From Candidatus Paraprevotella stercoravium (GTDB lineage: Bacteria > Bacteroidota > Bacteroidia > Bacteroidales > Bacteroidaceae): 64,000 nucleotides of DNA. Made by a program: the position numbers and the translations under genes. This document shows, one piece after another, positions 44,298 to 55,571 of the stretch. The notes under the pieces are model-generated. The model searched no databases. It was not told the DNA's origin and was given only the letters and a program-made list of their open reading frames with translations. The stretch covers positions 18,320 through 82,319 of the forward strand of contig CALUIU010000008.1 in the NCBI GenBank assembly GCA_944320795.1, read 5' to 3'. Numbering within the stretch: position 1 is the first letter of the stretch; each line of letters opens with the position of its first letter.

Positions 44298-47200
44298 ATG
44301 AATAAGAAGATGTTGTTGGGTTTGGCATTGGTATGTCAGACCAACTTGTGGGCTGCGGCAGATCAGCCCGGATGGCTTCGCTGGTGTTCCATTTCACCGG
44401 ATGGAAAGCAGATCGCTTTTACTTATTGTGGCGACATTTATACGGTGCCAACAGGAGGAGGCGAAGCGCGTCAGCTTACAGCCAATATGGCTTATGACTA
44501 TGCTCCGGTGTGGAGTCCTGACAGCAAGCATATAGCTTTTGCCAGTGCGCGTGAGGGGAGTATGGATGTGTATGTATCTTCGCTCGAAGGGGGAGCCCCA
44601 AAGCGTATCACTACCAATTCAGGTAATGAGATTCCGGTGGGATTTCTGGATAATGAACACGTGTTGTTCTCTGCCTGGGGGATGCCTTCGGTAGATAATA
44701 TGCAGTATCCTAGCGGCATTTATACGCATATATATAAGGTGAGTGTTGAAGGCGGACGTCCGCAACTGTATTCCGAATGGAGCATGCGCAATCCGGATGT
44801 TGGTCGTCAGGGAGTGCTTTTTGAGGATGTCAAGGGATATGAAGACTATTGGCGCAAGCATCAGACTTCGAGCATTGCCAGTGATGTGTGGCTCTATGAT
44901 GGAAAAAATTATCGTCAGGTCACCAGTTTCAAGGGAGATAACCGGAATCCGCTTTGGGCGGCCGACGGCAAGCAGTTCTATTATTTGAGCGAGGAAAGCG
45001 GCTCTTTCAATGTCTTTAAGAAAGGACTTTCTGTACAGGACAATCCGGTGCAGCTCACTCATTATAAAGATTGTCCGGTGCGTTTCCTGTCGGCTTCGGA
45101 TCATGATCTCTTGTGCTACAGCTACGATGGCGAGATCTATACCTTGCAGCCGGGCGGAGAACCGAAAAAGGTGGATGTACGCATTACGCGCGACGATATG
45201 CAGCGTGATGTGATCCGACAGCTTCGTTCATCCGGTGCCAGTGAGATTTCCGTATCGCCAAAAGGCAATGAGATTGCTTTTGTGATGAGCGGTGATGTGT
45301 ATGTCACTTCGATTGACTATAAAACAACCAAGCAGATTACCGATACCCCTCAGAAAGAACGTACTGTAGACTTTGCGCCCGACGGCCGCTCGTTGGTATA
45401 CGCATCTGAGCGCAACGGATTGTGGCAAGTGTTCCAGACCAGTCTGGTCAAGAAGGATGAAAAGAACTTTACTTATGCTACCGAACTCAAGGAAGAACAG
45501 CTTACGGATGGCAAATATACAGCTTTCCAGCCCGTGTATAATCCGAAGGGTGGGGAAGTGGCTTTCCTGAAGAACCGTACCGAGATCTGTGTACTTGATC
45601 TGAAATCGCACAAGGTGCGCACGGTGATGGACGGTAAATACCAGTATTCATATACTGACGGTGATCAGGATTTTACCTGGAGTCCGGATGGCAAGTGGTT
45701 GCTTACGGAATATATCGGTGTGGGTGGATGGAACAATAAGGATATCGCTTTGGTCAAGGCTGACGGCACCGGAGTGATTCACAATCTGACAAACAGCGGT
45801 TACAGCGAGGGCAGTCCGAAATGGGTGCTCGACGGTAAGGCCATGATTTTCCAGAGCGACCGTTCGGGCTATCGTAGTCATGGTTCCTGGGGTTCACAGC
45901 GTGACGAGTTCATTATGTTCTTCGATGCCGAAGCCTACGACCGCTTTATGATGAACAAAGAGGAACTGGCGCTTTTGGCCGAGCGGGAGAAAGCGGAGAA
46001 GGAGGCCGAGGAGAAGAAGGTCAAGGAAATGTCCGACAAGGAGCGCAAGAAATACGAAGCAGAGAAGGAAAAAGAGAAGAACAAGGATCTGGTCTTCGAC
46101 CTGGAACATCTGGAAGAACGCACGCTACGACTCACTCCTTATTCTACCAATCTGGGCGATGCCGTGCTGAGCAAGGACGGAAGCAAACTGTATTATGTGG
46201 CTCCTTACGAGGGAGGTGCCGGACTTTGGGTGCAGCATATCAAGGAATATCGCAATGAGTTGAAGATGCGCGGTATGGATTGGGCCGCTCTGGATGTTGA
46301 TCCGGATGTGAAAAATGCCTATATGGCCAGCGGAGGTATGATCAAGAAACTGGACATTGAAAACGGACGTGTCAGCAATGTACCGTTTGAGGCTTTCTAT
46401 ACTTCGCGTCCTGACGAGGAACGTGCTTATCAGTTTGAGCATATCTGGAAGCAGACGAAAGACAAGCTTTACGACCCGAACATGAACGGTGCTGACTGGG
46501 ATGCCATCTATAAGACCTATTCCAAGTATCTGCCTCATATCAACAATAATTATGATTTTGCTGAGATGGTGAGCGAAATGCTGGGTGAGCTGAATGTGTC
46601 GCATACAGGTTGCCGTTTTGGTGGCTATGGCGGTGCGTTGCCTACAGCTTCATTGGGCGTGTTCTTTGATGAGGATTATCAGGGCGATGGGTTGAAGGTA
46701 AAAGAAGTGCTCGAAGGAAGTCCTTTGGAACTGGCTTCTCATCCGGTGAAGACCGGTGCCGTGATTTTGGCAGTTGATGGCGTGGAGATAAAAGCCGGAA
46801 TGGATTATTATCCGCTGCTTGAGGGAAAGGTGGGCCGTTATACTCGTCTCACGGTAAAAGAAGACGGCAAGGAGTTCCATGTAACCGTAAAACCGATTTC
46901 TTCCGGTCGTGAAAGTGACTTGCTGTATGACCGTTGGGTCAAGCGCAATCAGCGCATTGTGGCCCAGTTGTCCGATAACCGTGTGGCTTACGTGCACATC
47001 AAGGAGATGAACGCGGCCTGTTTCCAGAAACTTTATAAAGAACTGATGAGCGACGAGAATCGCAACAAGGATGCCGTAGTGGTAGACACCCGTCATAACG
47101 GAGGCGGTTGGCTGCACGATGATATCTGCATTCTGCTAAGCGGTAAACGCACATTGCAGTACAAACCGCGTGGTCAGTTCATCGGTAACGACCCGTTTGA

Positions 47201-47531
47201 CCGTTGGTTCAAGCCTTCGTGTATGCTCGTTTGTGAGGACAATTACTCCAATGCTCACGGAACGCCCTGGTATTATAAGGAACAGGGTATCGGTAAACTG
47301 GTCGGTGCGCCTGTTCCCGGAACCATGACTGCCGTATGGTGGGAGTATCTCGATGGCGGACTGGTATTCGGTATTCCTCAGGTTACTGCTGTGGATATGC
47401 GTGGCGGTGTTCTGGAGAACCAGCAATTAGATCCGGATATTGAGGTATATAACAAACCGGAGGATGTACTTGCCGGAAAGGATGCCCAGCTGGAAGCAGC
47501 CGTACAGGAGATGCTGAATGGAAAATATTAA
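44298..47531 (+). CDS. Tricorn-like S41 protease with beta-propeller and PDZ
   Basis: 1077 residues. Signal peptide about 1-19. WD40-like (PD40) propeller repeats fill about 25-540 (ISPDGKQIAFTYCGDIYTV, VWSPDSKHIAFASA). A charged helical segment lies near 555-600 (EREKAEKEAEEKK and more), then a second propeller part, a PDZ domain near 775-860 and the tail-specific protease C-terminus. Candidate catalytic residues are H769 in NVSHTGC and S984 in DNYSNAHGT. The family trims peptides; export suggests a periplasmic peptidase. The last 14 nt overlap the fragment gene at 47518. Confidence 0.88.
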   Translation: MNKKMLLGLALVCQTNLWAAADQPGWLRWCSISPDGKQIAFTYCGDIYTVPTGGGEARQLTANMAYDYAPVWSPDSKHIAFASAREGSMDVYVSSLEGGAPKRITTNSGNEIPVGFLDNEHVLFSAWGMPSVDNMQYPSGIYTHIYKVSVEGGRPQLYSEWSMRNPDVGRQGVLFEDVKGYEDYWRKHQTSSIASDVWLYDGKNYRQVTSFKGDNRNPLWAADGKQFYYLSEESGSFNVFKKGLSVQDNPVQLTHYKDCPVRFLSASDHDLLCYSYDGEIYTLQPGGEPKKVDVRITRDDMQRDVIRQLRSSGASEISVSPKGNEIAFVMSGDVYVTSIDYKTTKQITDTPQKERTVDFAPDGRSLVYASERNGLWQVFQTSLVKKDEKNFTYATELKEEQLTDGKYTAFQPVYNPKGGEVAFLKNRTEICVLDLKSHKVRTVMDGKYQYSYTDGDQDFTWSPDGKWLLTEYIGVGGWNNKDIALVKADGTGVIHNLTNSGYSEGSPKWVLDGKAMIFQSDRSGYRSHGSWGSQRDEFIMFFDAEAYDRFMMNKEELALLAEREKAEKEAEEKKVKEMSDKERKKYEAEKEKEKNKDLVFDLEHLEERTLRLTPYSTNLGDAVLSKDGSKLYYVAPYEGGAGLWVQHIKEYRNELKMRGMDWAALDVDPDVKNAYMASGGMIKKLDIENGRVSNVPFEAFYTSRPDEERAYQFEHIWKQTKDKLYDPNMNGADWDAIYKTYSKYLPHINNNYDFAEMVSEMLGELNVSHTGCRFGGYGGALPTASLGVFFDEDYQGDGLKVKEVLEGSPLELASHPVKTGAVILAVDGVEIKAGMDYYPLLEGKVGRYTRLTVKEDGKEFHVTVKPISSGRESDLLYDRWVKRNQRIVAQLSDNRVAYVHIKEMNAACFQKLYKELMSDENRNKDAVVVDTRHNGGGWLHDDICILLSGKRTLQYKPRGQFIGNDPFDRWFKPSCMLVCEDNYSNAHGTPWYYKEQGIGKLVGAPVPGTMTAVWWEYLDGGLVFGIPQVTAVDMRGGVLENQQLDPDIEVYNKPEDVLAGKDAQLEAAVQEMLNGKY

Positions 47532-48126
47532 GGTATTGTCTGGTAATCTGTTTTATAACCCAGGATTTAATTGGCGATGGGGAGATTATCAGGGAGATGA
47601 ATTGGTTGTAATAAGTTCTTCAAGTCAAAAAGATGGAAGTGATGTTGTGATTAAATTACCTCCTGTACCCGTGGATGGAACCTATCAGCTTCGTCTCGGA
47701 CTTTATGGCGATTCAAACCGTGGCATTGTTCAGTATTATTTTGGCTCGGAAGATGATATGGCTCCCGTAGGTATTCCTATAGACGAACGGGTTAGGATAG
47801 ATTGGAGTGGCAACACTGCAACTTCCGGATATTATGCATACGGTTGGGAGAATTCTTTTGTGGCTTCGGATTTGATTTTATATCAGGGAGGATTGATGAA
47901 AGCACCAAACAGTATTCAGTATACAATGTTTCGTGGAAAACCATTGCGTGAGTTTATATATTTTGGACGTCGTAATATTGGTAATTTTTATATGCGTGCT
48001 GGTGAAACCTATTATTTTAGAATAAAGATGTCTCCGGATACGTCTGGACTCATATTTTTGGATTATTTGGAATTGGTTCCCAGTTCCGTTTATGACAATC
48101 CGTCAAAGGCAGAAGATATTTGGTAA
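47518..48126 (+). pseudogene. Orphan C-terminal domain, truncated paralogue of the 50184 gene
   Basis: 202 residues with no signal peptide. It matches the last 200 residues of the protein at 50184-51704 throughout: LSGNLFYNPGF against ISGNLYYLSGF, WGDYQGDELVV against WCDYQGDEFLL, VVIKLPPVPVDGTYQLRLGLYG against IIKLPPVPYHGMYQVRLG, and the same FLDYLELVPS end and EDIW terminus. Homology begins right at its start codon, just inside the tricorn stop, after an in-frame TGA. The fasciclin half and export signal are missing. It looks like a deletion remnant; an intact small protein is less likely. Confidence 0.7.
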
Positions 48127-48128
48127 AG

Positions 48129-48164
48129 AAGAGCTCCGCAAGGTTGATGCCGTGCGGAGCTCTT
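48129..48164 (+). terminator. Terminator after the tricorn gene and fragment
   Basis: 12-bp perfect stem AAGAGCTCCGCA (48129-48140) with TGCGGAGCTCTT (48153-48164), AT-rich tail. Confidence 0.82.
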
Positions 48165-48256
48165 TAAATATTTATTCCATATAAATATTCTCGTTTTTAA
48201 TTTATTTTGTTGAATTATTATCAACATTAAAAATATCGATAGTAAATATTTTTAAT

Positions 48257-48264
48257 TATATTTG
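48257..48264 (+). promoter_or_regulatory. -7 box for the fasciclin locus
   Basis: TATATTTG, exact match, 29 nt before the ATG at 48293; -33 element not clear. Confidence 0.5.
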
Positions 48265-48292
48265 CCATTGAGAACCTTAAAAAATATTTGTC

Positions 48293-48763
48293 ATGAAAAG
48301 ATTGTGGTTATTTTTTACAATTTTACTTGCTGCGGTGGGTATGTATGCCGACCAGCTTACTGCTGTATTGCATCTGTGCAACGGATCGGCGTGTGAGATT
48401 CTGATCAGTGAATCTTCCGAAATAAAGATTCAAGGTCGTCTTTTGGAAGTTAAGTCTCCGGTTTCTACGGAATCTGGTGTATTGTTCTTTGTGGATGATG
48501 TGGCTTCGCTGAGTTTTGAAGATGATTTGACGGGCGTGTCCTCTCAGATGTCTGAACTACTTGAATATCGTTTGGAGCCTGATGCGCTTTACATTAGCGG
48601 GGTAAAAGCTGGCAGTGATGTTGCGGTGTATGATTTGTCGGGTGTGCTGCTGCAACGTCTTCCGGTTTCCGGCTCTTCTTGTCGTGTTCCTTTGGATTCT
48701 TTCTCAAAAGGGATGATTCTGGTGAAAGTAAACGGTCAAACCATTAAATTGATGAAACCATGA
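48293..48763 (+). CDS. Small secreted protein with T9SS-like C-terminal module
   Basis: 156 residues. Signal peptide about 1-19 (GMYADQ). A beta-rich N-terminal half is followed by a C-terminal 45-residue module (VAVYDLSGVLLQRLP, KGMILVKVNGQTIKLMKP), similar to the tails of the M6 proteases. Its TGA overlaps the next ATG (ATGA at 48760-48763), so translation is coupled. No function assigned; it is probably the first product of a three-gene secreted system. Confidence 0.72.
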   Translation: MKRLWLFFTILLAAVGMYADQLTAVLHLCNGSACEILISESSEIKIQGRLLEVKSPVSTESGVLFFVDDVASLSFEDDLTGVSSQMSELLEYRLEPDALYISGVKAGSDVAVYDLSGVLLQRLPVSGSSCRVPLDSFSKGMILVKVNGQTIKLMKP

Positions 48764-50181
48764 GAAAAACTACATTTTTAATATCCTGCATGCTGGCACT
48801 GACCGCATGGGGACAGTCTCCGGTTCAAGTGCAGACCGGAAATGGAAATTATGACTTGGATGCGGCATACAGTATCACATTCGAGAAAGGGGGAAAGGCT
48901 GCCGTGATTAAATCTGAAGGTCAGGAAGATCTGCGTGTGCCTTTGGCCGATTTGAAACAGATTTATTTTAATGCTTCCATAGCGGATTCACTGAAAAGCA
49001 AGATTATGCAGTTGGATAACTGTAAGATCATGCAAACTCTGTTATATGGAAATAGCAGTCAGATTCCTTCCGCTTTTTTTCAGTCGTATTTGAATAATCC
49101 GGCTACTAATCTGATCTTTATTCCAACGGATGAGGCTTTTAAGAAAATACCGGTGCAGATGACATCTTCGTTGTCTACCCCTGTTCATCAATTAGTATTG
49201 TCCATTGAACATAATGAGAATGATTCTTATTTTCCGTTCCGTGGAAAGGTTTATATATATGATATGAAACAGGATCTTGTTGGACGACGATTGTTTTCCC
49301 CGTTAATTGAAAACTGTATTAGTTGGTTGCGGCAGGTTGTCTTGAATCAGATGATGAATTATTCCTATCCAGAATATCAAACAGTAGGTGGTTGCCGGGT
49401 AAAGAGTGTTGGGGATGCTTATCAGTCACCTTATCAGATTACCGCTGAGGAATTAGGATACGATCTGATCAGTAAAATTCAGGTTCAGGATGTGTTGTTT
49501 GATATAATGACGCCTTATGGAAATAAAAAATGTGTTGTTACCAATTCGTTGGCAGCCGAATTCCAAATCACAACGTATAATGCTTTAGCTGAATTGTCTC
49601 CCAAATTCCTTCAACTTATGGATGTTCCGGTGCAGCTGATGGTTGACTATGGTTTTATTTCCGATGCCTCTGAATATACGCAAGTTTCTTTCTTTAAGGA
49701 TTTTGATGACAATAAGGTTGCAAAATTCCTTTGGAACAGCGCACATGTGGATTATACGATTTTTGCTCCGAATAATGCGGCGGTAGATCAGGCCATGAAA
49801 GACAATAACTTGCTTTCTTGGGAAGAGATTCAGGCATTGGCACAAAGTGGAGCCGGTGAGGAACAGGTTCGGACAGAGATTGTCCGTCTGATGAATTTTA
49901 TTAAGGGGCATATCGTTTATCGGGATGTATTTAGCGTGCTGGAGGGGAATGCTAGCGCAACGTTACAGTCTAATTGTATGTCACCCGAAGGACGTCCGCA
50001 GGCAGTTGAAGTGAAAAAGCTGGACAATGGAGCCCTGATAATAAATGGGAAGTCTGTAGGTTTGTCTGCTTTCCGTTATGTACATGATGCTTGGACTAAT
50101 GGTGAATATGATTTTTATGGTAATGAACGAATCTCCTCAGGATTGGTTCTGCAAATAGATCAGGCAATTGTTAACGAGTAA
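48760..50181 (+). CDS. Secreted fasciclin (FAS1)-like protein
   Basis: 473 residues. Signal peptide about 1-19 (LTAWGQ). The N-terminal part repeats the theme of the previous protein (YSITFEKGGKAAVIKSEGQED). Two FAS1-like blocks follow: NLIFIPTDEAFKKIP near 120-135, and DYTIFAPNNAAVDQAMKDNN near 330-350, with LMNFIKGHIVY near 377. FAS1 domains mediate adhesion or protein binding at the surface. It overlaps its predecessor by 4 nt and ends 2 nt before the next gene. Confidence 0.78.
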   Translation: MRKTTFLISCMLALTAWGQSPVQVQTGNGNYDLDAAYSITFEKGGKAAVIKSEGQEDLRVPLADLKQIYFNASIADSLKSKIMQLDNCKIMQTLLYGNSSQIPSAFFQSYLNNPATNLIFIPTDEAFKKIPVQMTSSLSTPVHQLVLSIEHNENDSYFPFRGKVYIYDMKQDLVGRRLFSPLIENCISWLRQVVLNQMMNYSYPEYQTVGGCRVKSVGDAYQSPYQITAEELGYDLISKIQVQDVLFDIMTPYGNKKCVVTNSLAAEFQITTYNALAELSPKFLQLMDVPVQLMVDYGFISDASEYTQVSFFKDFDDNKVAKFLWNSAHVDYTIFAPNNAAVDQAMKDNNLLSWEEIQALAQSGAGEEQVRTEIVRLMNFIKGHIVYRDVFSVLEGNASATLQSNCMSPEGRPQAVEVKKLDNGALIINGKSVGLSAFRYVHDAWTNGEYDFYGNERISSGLVLQIDQAIVNE

Positions 50182-50183
50182 AA

Positions 50184-51704
50184 TTGAGGATTATGAGAAG
50201 AATATATACAATGATAGGAATAGGGGCCTTTTTGTGGGGAACCGGTATTTCCGGAATGGCCCAGAATATAGAAGAGGAGGTATCGGCTGTGGTACTGCCC
50301 GAATTGATGGAACAGCAGCAGAATATAACCGTGTTTACCCGGTTGCTGCAACAAACCGGATGGGATAAGGTCTTGGAACAGTCGCAGGATGATTCTTATG
50401 TGCCTGTAGCCGATCCTCCAACCGATTCGCCGGTAAAGCCTTGTATTGTGCCACAGACTAAAGAAATTGCTTTTACGGTATTTGCCGAAAATGACGAGGT
50501 TTTTGCCGCAAACAATATTACCGACGCGGCATCTCTAACTGAGTATCTGAAGCAGCATTATGTTTTTCATAACTCTGATCTGCTTTATGATGATCAGTAT
50601 ACGGACCAGCGTCATGTGGTCAATCAGTTTGTATCGTATCATCTTTTGCCTCAGGTTGTCTCTCCAAAGCAACTCGTAATTCATTATAATGAGATCGGCT
50701 TTGATTTGAATGCTTATCTGGCGACTGGAATTCCGCAGACCACGGTTCCGGTTTATGACTATTATGAAACACTTGGAACACCGCGCCGTCTGTTGAAAAT
50801 TTATGAATCCAGTTCTTCTGATGGATTTCGGTTGAATCGTTTCGCGCGGTATCAGAAGGATGAGTTTGCAGAGAAAGAAGTCATTGATGAGGGAATCTCT
50901 GTTTCTGCAGAACAGAGTCTGGAAGCAGAAAACGGGTATGTTTATCTGTTGGATGAGATGCTGGTATATGATAAGAGCACGGTTGATAATTTTGCTGAAC
51001 GTATCCGTATAGATCTCGCTTCACGCTCTCCGGAACTGATGAACTTGGGCTACAGAAGACCATTGGATGATACTTTTTCTTCTGTATATTGCCAGCCTGG
51101 TTTTCAGGACTGGATTCAGGTGATTTCCGGAAACCTGTATTATCTTTCCGGATTCAAGAGTTGGTGGTGCGATTATCAGGGAGATGAATTCCTGTTAAAG
51201 GCACCGGCTAATGGTGGGGAAGTCATTATTAAATTACCTCCTGTTCCTTATCATGGAATGTATCAGGTTCGTTTGGGGACTTCCGGTAATTCATTTAGGG
51301 GAACGGTACAGTATTATTTCAGTGAGGGAGATACCGGCTGGCAACCTTTGGGGTATCCAGTTTGTGATAACGTAGAACCGTGGTATGCTACAAATTCTTC
51401 TGGATATGCTTCCTATGGTTGGCATAAAAATAGTTTCTCAGATCCGGATATTATGCTGGAAGCGGGTAATATGATGAAAGCACCGGCCAGTTATATTTAT
51501 GGGTTTGGGAGAGGAAAGCCCGCCCGTGAGTTTCCTGATATAGGACGGCGAATTCTAGGAAACTTTTTTCTGGAATCCGGTAAAGATTATTATATTCGAA
51601 TCCAGTCTGTGCATACGAAACCTTCTGAGATATTCTTGGATTATCTGGAACTGGTACCGAGTGAAGTTTTCCTTCACCCGTCCGTAGTGGAAGATATCTG
51701 GTAA
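50184..51704 (+). CDS. Secreted fasciclin-like protein with conserved C-terminal jelly-roll-like domain
   Basis: 506 residues; ATG at 50193 is an alternative start. Signal peptide about 1-27 (GMAQ). A FAS1 region lies at about 45-200 (NITVFTRLLQQTGWDKVLEQS, EIAFTVFAENDEVFAANN, QFVSYHLLPQVV). The last 200 residues are a separate beta-rich domain (VISGNLYYLSGF to EDIW), also present alone at 47518. That domain has the look of a carbohydrate-binding or adhesive jelly roll, which is inference. It is the third gene of the 48293-51704 operon. Confidence 0.76.
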   Translation: MRIMRRIYTMIGIGAFLWGTGISGMAQNIEEEVSAVVLPELMEQQQNITVFTRLLQQTGWDKVLEQSQDDSYVPVADPPTDSPVKPCIVPQTKEIAFTVFAENDEVFAANNITDAASLTEYLKQHYVFHNSDLLYDDQYTDQRHVVNQFVSYHLLPQVVSPKQLVIHYNEIGFDLNAYLATGIPQTTVPVYDYYETLGTPRRLLKIYESSSSDGFRLNRFARYQKDEFAEKEVIDEGISVSAEQSLEAENGYVYLLDEMLVYDKSTVDNFAERIRIDLASRSPELMNLGYRRPLDDTFSSVYCQPGFQDWIQVISGNLYYLSGFKSWWCDYQGDEFLLKAPANGGEVIIKLPPVPYHGMYQVRLGTSGNSFRGTVQYYFSEGDTGWQPLGYPVCDNVEPWYATNSSGYASYGWHKNSFSDPDIMLEAGNMMKAPASYIYGFGRGKPAREFPDIGRRILGNFFLESGKDYYIRIQSVHTKPSEIFLDYLELVPSEVFLHPSVVEDIW

Positions 51705-51740
51705 TAATATTTTGTGAAAGCTTTATTGGAAACTTTTGAT

Positions 51741-51787
51741 TAAAGCGGAAATCAAGAAGTTGAGAGTACTTCTTGGTTTCCGCTTTA
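51741..51787 (+). terminator. Hairpin ending the fasciclin operon
   Basis: 20-bp stem with one G-T wobble (51741-51760 with 51768-51787), loop TGAGAGT. The base of the stem is AT-rich, but no long T-tract follows. Confidence 0.7.
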
Positions 51788-52027
51788 TAGTATATTTCAA
51801 ATGAATGAAAACTCCATTTTTCCTCTTTTCTTGATTATTGATTTATACCTGCCATTTTGACATATATTCCTTCTAATATTTGCTATTAGATTTTTAAAAG
51901 AAGGTTATTCTAGGTGGAAAAAAGAATAAATATGCATTTTAAATCTCGTAATATGCAGTCTATATGCAGGTTTTATACAGATTTTTATGCCTCTTGTCAT
52001 CAGAAAAGCTTGTGTGGGAGTGAAAAA

Positions 52028-52092
52028 GTTGTCCCGTCGAATTGAAAAAATCGTCTCAACGAGTTGAAAAAATCGTCCTGACGATTTTTTTT
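52028..52092. repeat. Short repeat array with GTCCCGTCG and ATCGTC cores
   Basis: Two copies of GA(A/G)TTGAAAAAATCGTC at 52039-52055 and 52061-52077, 22 nt apart, preceded by GTTGTCCCGTC. The second copy ends in a perfect AAAAAATCGTC/GACGATTTTTT palindrome (52067-52077 with 52080-52090). The cores recall the terminators at 12528 and 27326. Confidence 0.6.
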
Positions 52093-52306
52093 GTCGGTTT
52101 TTATGAGTGATTTTTTATCTGGTTGGGAGAATTTTGAATGTTAAAATACTCTTGTAATATATTGATTCATAAAATTATATATTCAAAAAAGCATTTTGAG
52201 ATTTTGATATTTCAGATTATCCAAGTCCGTGGGTGAATATTTTGTAATCTGAAAGCGTCTTTCTGACAATATGTCAGGAAGGGATCTTCCTTTTTAAAAT
52301 CTAAAA

Positions 52307-52347
52307 AAGACCATAAAGTAGAGATCTTATCTGAACTTTATGGTCTT
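52307..52347 (-). terminator. thi operon terminator
   Basis: 13-bp perfect stem AAGACCATAAAGT (52307-52319) with ACTTTATGGTCTT (52335-52347), T-tract on the minus strand, 17 nt after thi4. Confidence 0.85.
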
Positions 52348-52364
52348 CAGTTTCTTATGTGTGA

Positions 52365-53138
52365 TTATTTTTTCAGTTTCTCGATAATCATTTCGGCTAC
52401 TTTCTTACCGCTCATCAGCATACCGCCGAAGATAGGTCCCATACGTGGAGTTCCGGAAACGGCTGAGGCTGCCATACCGCAGACATACAGTCCCGGATAA
52501 ATTTCTTTGGTACCTTTAACCACTTCGTCCTCTCCGGCTACAACATCCAGTGAGCGCTCACCGATTACACCACCGGTTTCGGTATTCAGCTTGATGCCGT
52601 TCTTGCGGGCTACGGTGCAGCACATTTCACTGTCGTGTCCGGTACCGTCGATCACGCATTTTGCCAGAATGTTCAGCGGGTCAACGTGCAGACCTTCGCG
52701 CAACACCGGGGTCCAGTTTACAACCACACCGCTCACCACATCATTCTTGAAGATAACATCCTCTACCGAGTAGCAGTTGAAGATAGTAGCTCCAGCGTGT
52801 ACGGCTTTGTAGAGCAGGGCAGCAGTACTTTCTACTGAGTCCATCACATACAGGCCATCCTCAAATGGAGCATAGTTGATGTCAAAGTCGCGCACGATAT
52901 CCATGGCCTCTTCCTGCACCACAATCTGGTTGAACATCATGGCACCGCCCCACATACCTCCACCCGGAGACAGCTTGCGGTCAAACTGAGCCACCTTCAA
53001 ACCGGCCTTTGCCAGGTAGTAAGCGGCTACGATGCCTGAAGGGCCGCCACCTACGATGGCTACGTCCAGATTCAGATTCTTCTGCATTTTCTCAAAGTAG
53101 GTGCTGATAATGCCCTGTGATACTTTCGTTTCGATCAT
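52365..53138 (-). CDS. thi4: Thi4-family thiazole synthase, His type
   Basis: 257 residues. Thi4 makes the thiazole of thiamine from NAD and glycine. The Rossmann GGGPSG at 30-35, LSPGGGMWGGAMMFN and GTPRMGPIFGGMLMSGKKVA are family signatures. H151 in GLHVDPLNI falls where, as I recall the family, the yeast protein has the Cys that gives up its sulfur. A His there is known from archaeal, sulfide-using Thi4, so this enzyme is probably catalytic and non-suicidal. It is third in the operon thiE-thiC-thi4, 24 nt after thiC. No thiG, thiH, thiF or thiS is in the operon. Confidence 0.9.
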   Translation of the reverse strand: MIETKVSQGIISTYFEKMQKNLNLDVAIVGGGPSGIVAAYYLAKAGLKVAQFDRKLSPGGGMWGGAMMFNQIVVQEEAMDIVRDFDINYAPFEDGLYVMDSVESTAALLYKAVHAGATIFNCYSVEDVIFKNDVVSGVVVNWTPVLREGLHVDPLNILAKCVIDGTGHDSEMCCTVARKNGIKLNTETGGVIGERSLDVVAGEDEVVKGTKEIYPGLYVCGMAASAVSGTPRMGPIFGGMLMSGKKVAEMIIEKLKK

Positions 53139-53162
53139 TTTGCTTTTATTTTTAGTTGGTTA

Positions 53163-54956
<1,794 letters not shown>

Positions 54957-55571
54957 TTACAGTTGCAGGATGCGTCGGGTTTCTTCCACCGGGTCCTCTG
55001 CATTCAGGATGGTACCGCTCAGAGCGATGCCCGTTACTCCCGTCTGCATGATTTCCGGTATGTCTGCCCGTGTGATACCGCCGATGGCTACGATGGGCAG
55101 GCTGATGCCCCGCTTTTTCATTTCCGCAGTGATTTTCCGATAGCCATCAAGACCGAGAATCGGCGAGAGCTTTTCTTTGGTTGTCGTAAAGCGGAACGGT
55201 CCGCAACCGATGTAGTTCGCGCCTCTCTGGGCATGCATCACGACATCCTCGATGGTGTTTGCCGTGCCGCCGATAATCACATCCGCTCCGAGGATTCGGC
55301 GTGCTTCGTCCACCGGCATATCCTTTAGGCCCAAATGCACTCCGTCGGCCTTTATCCGGTGCACCCATTCCACATGGTCGTCGATGATGAATGTGGCCTG
55401 ATAGCGGTCGCACAGACGGCGTACCTGTTCGGCAGTCTCGATGAATTCCTCTTCGCCAGCCTGCTTCATGCGCAGCTGAATCCAGCGGCATCCGCCCTCG
55501 AGCGCCATGCGTGCCGAGTCGAGATAAGAGAAACGCTCATTATGATGCGTGATAAACTGTAATTGCAACAT
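54957..55571 (-). CDS. thiE: Thiamine-phosphate synthase
   Basis: 204 residues. Joins HMP-PP with thiazole phosphate. Substrate motifs are intact: IQLRMK, FIIDDHVEWVHRIKADGVHLGLKD, IIGGTANT, IGCGPFRFTTTK and AIGGI. It is the first gene of the riboswitch-controlled operon, about 140 nt after the TPP aptamer. Confidence 0.95.
   Translation of the reverse strand: MLQLQFITHHNERFSYLDSARMALEGGCRWIQLRMKQAGEEEFIETAEQVRRLCDRYQATFIIDDHVEWVHRIKADGVHLGLKDMPVDEARRILGADVIIGGTANTIEDVVMHAQRGANYIGCGPFRFTTTKEKLSPILGLDGYRKITAEMKKRGISLPIVAIGGITRADIPEIMQTGVTGIALSGTILNAEDPVEETRRILQL

Larger units (their letters stand above)
51705..52364. other. 660-base gene-free region with hairpins and repeats
   Basis: No gene can be supported on either strand. 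It holds the hairpin at 51741-51787, a set of 22-nt-period repeats with a GTCCCGTCG start at 52028-52092, and the thi4 terminator at 52307-52347. The stretch 52100-52290 is AT-rich and unassigned. Confidence 0.6.
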
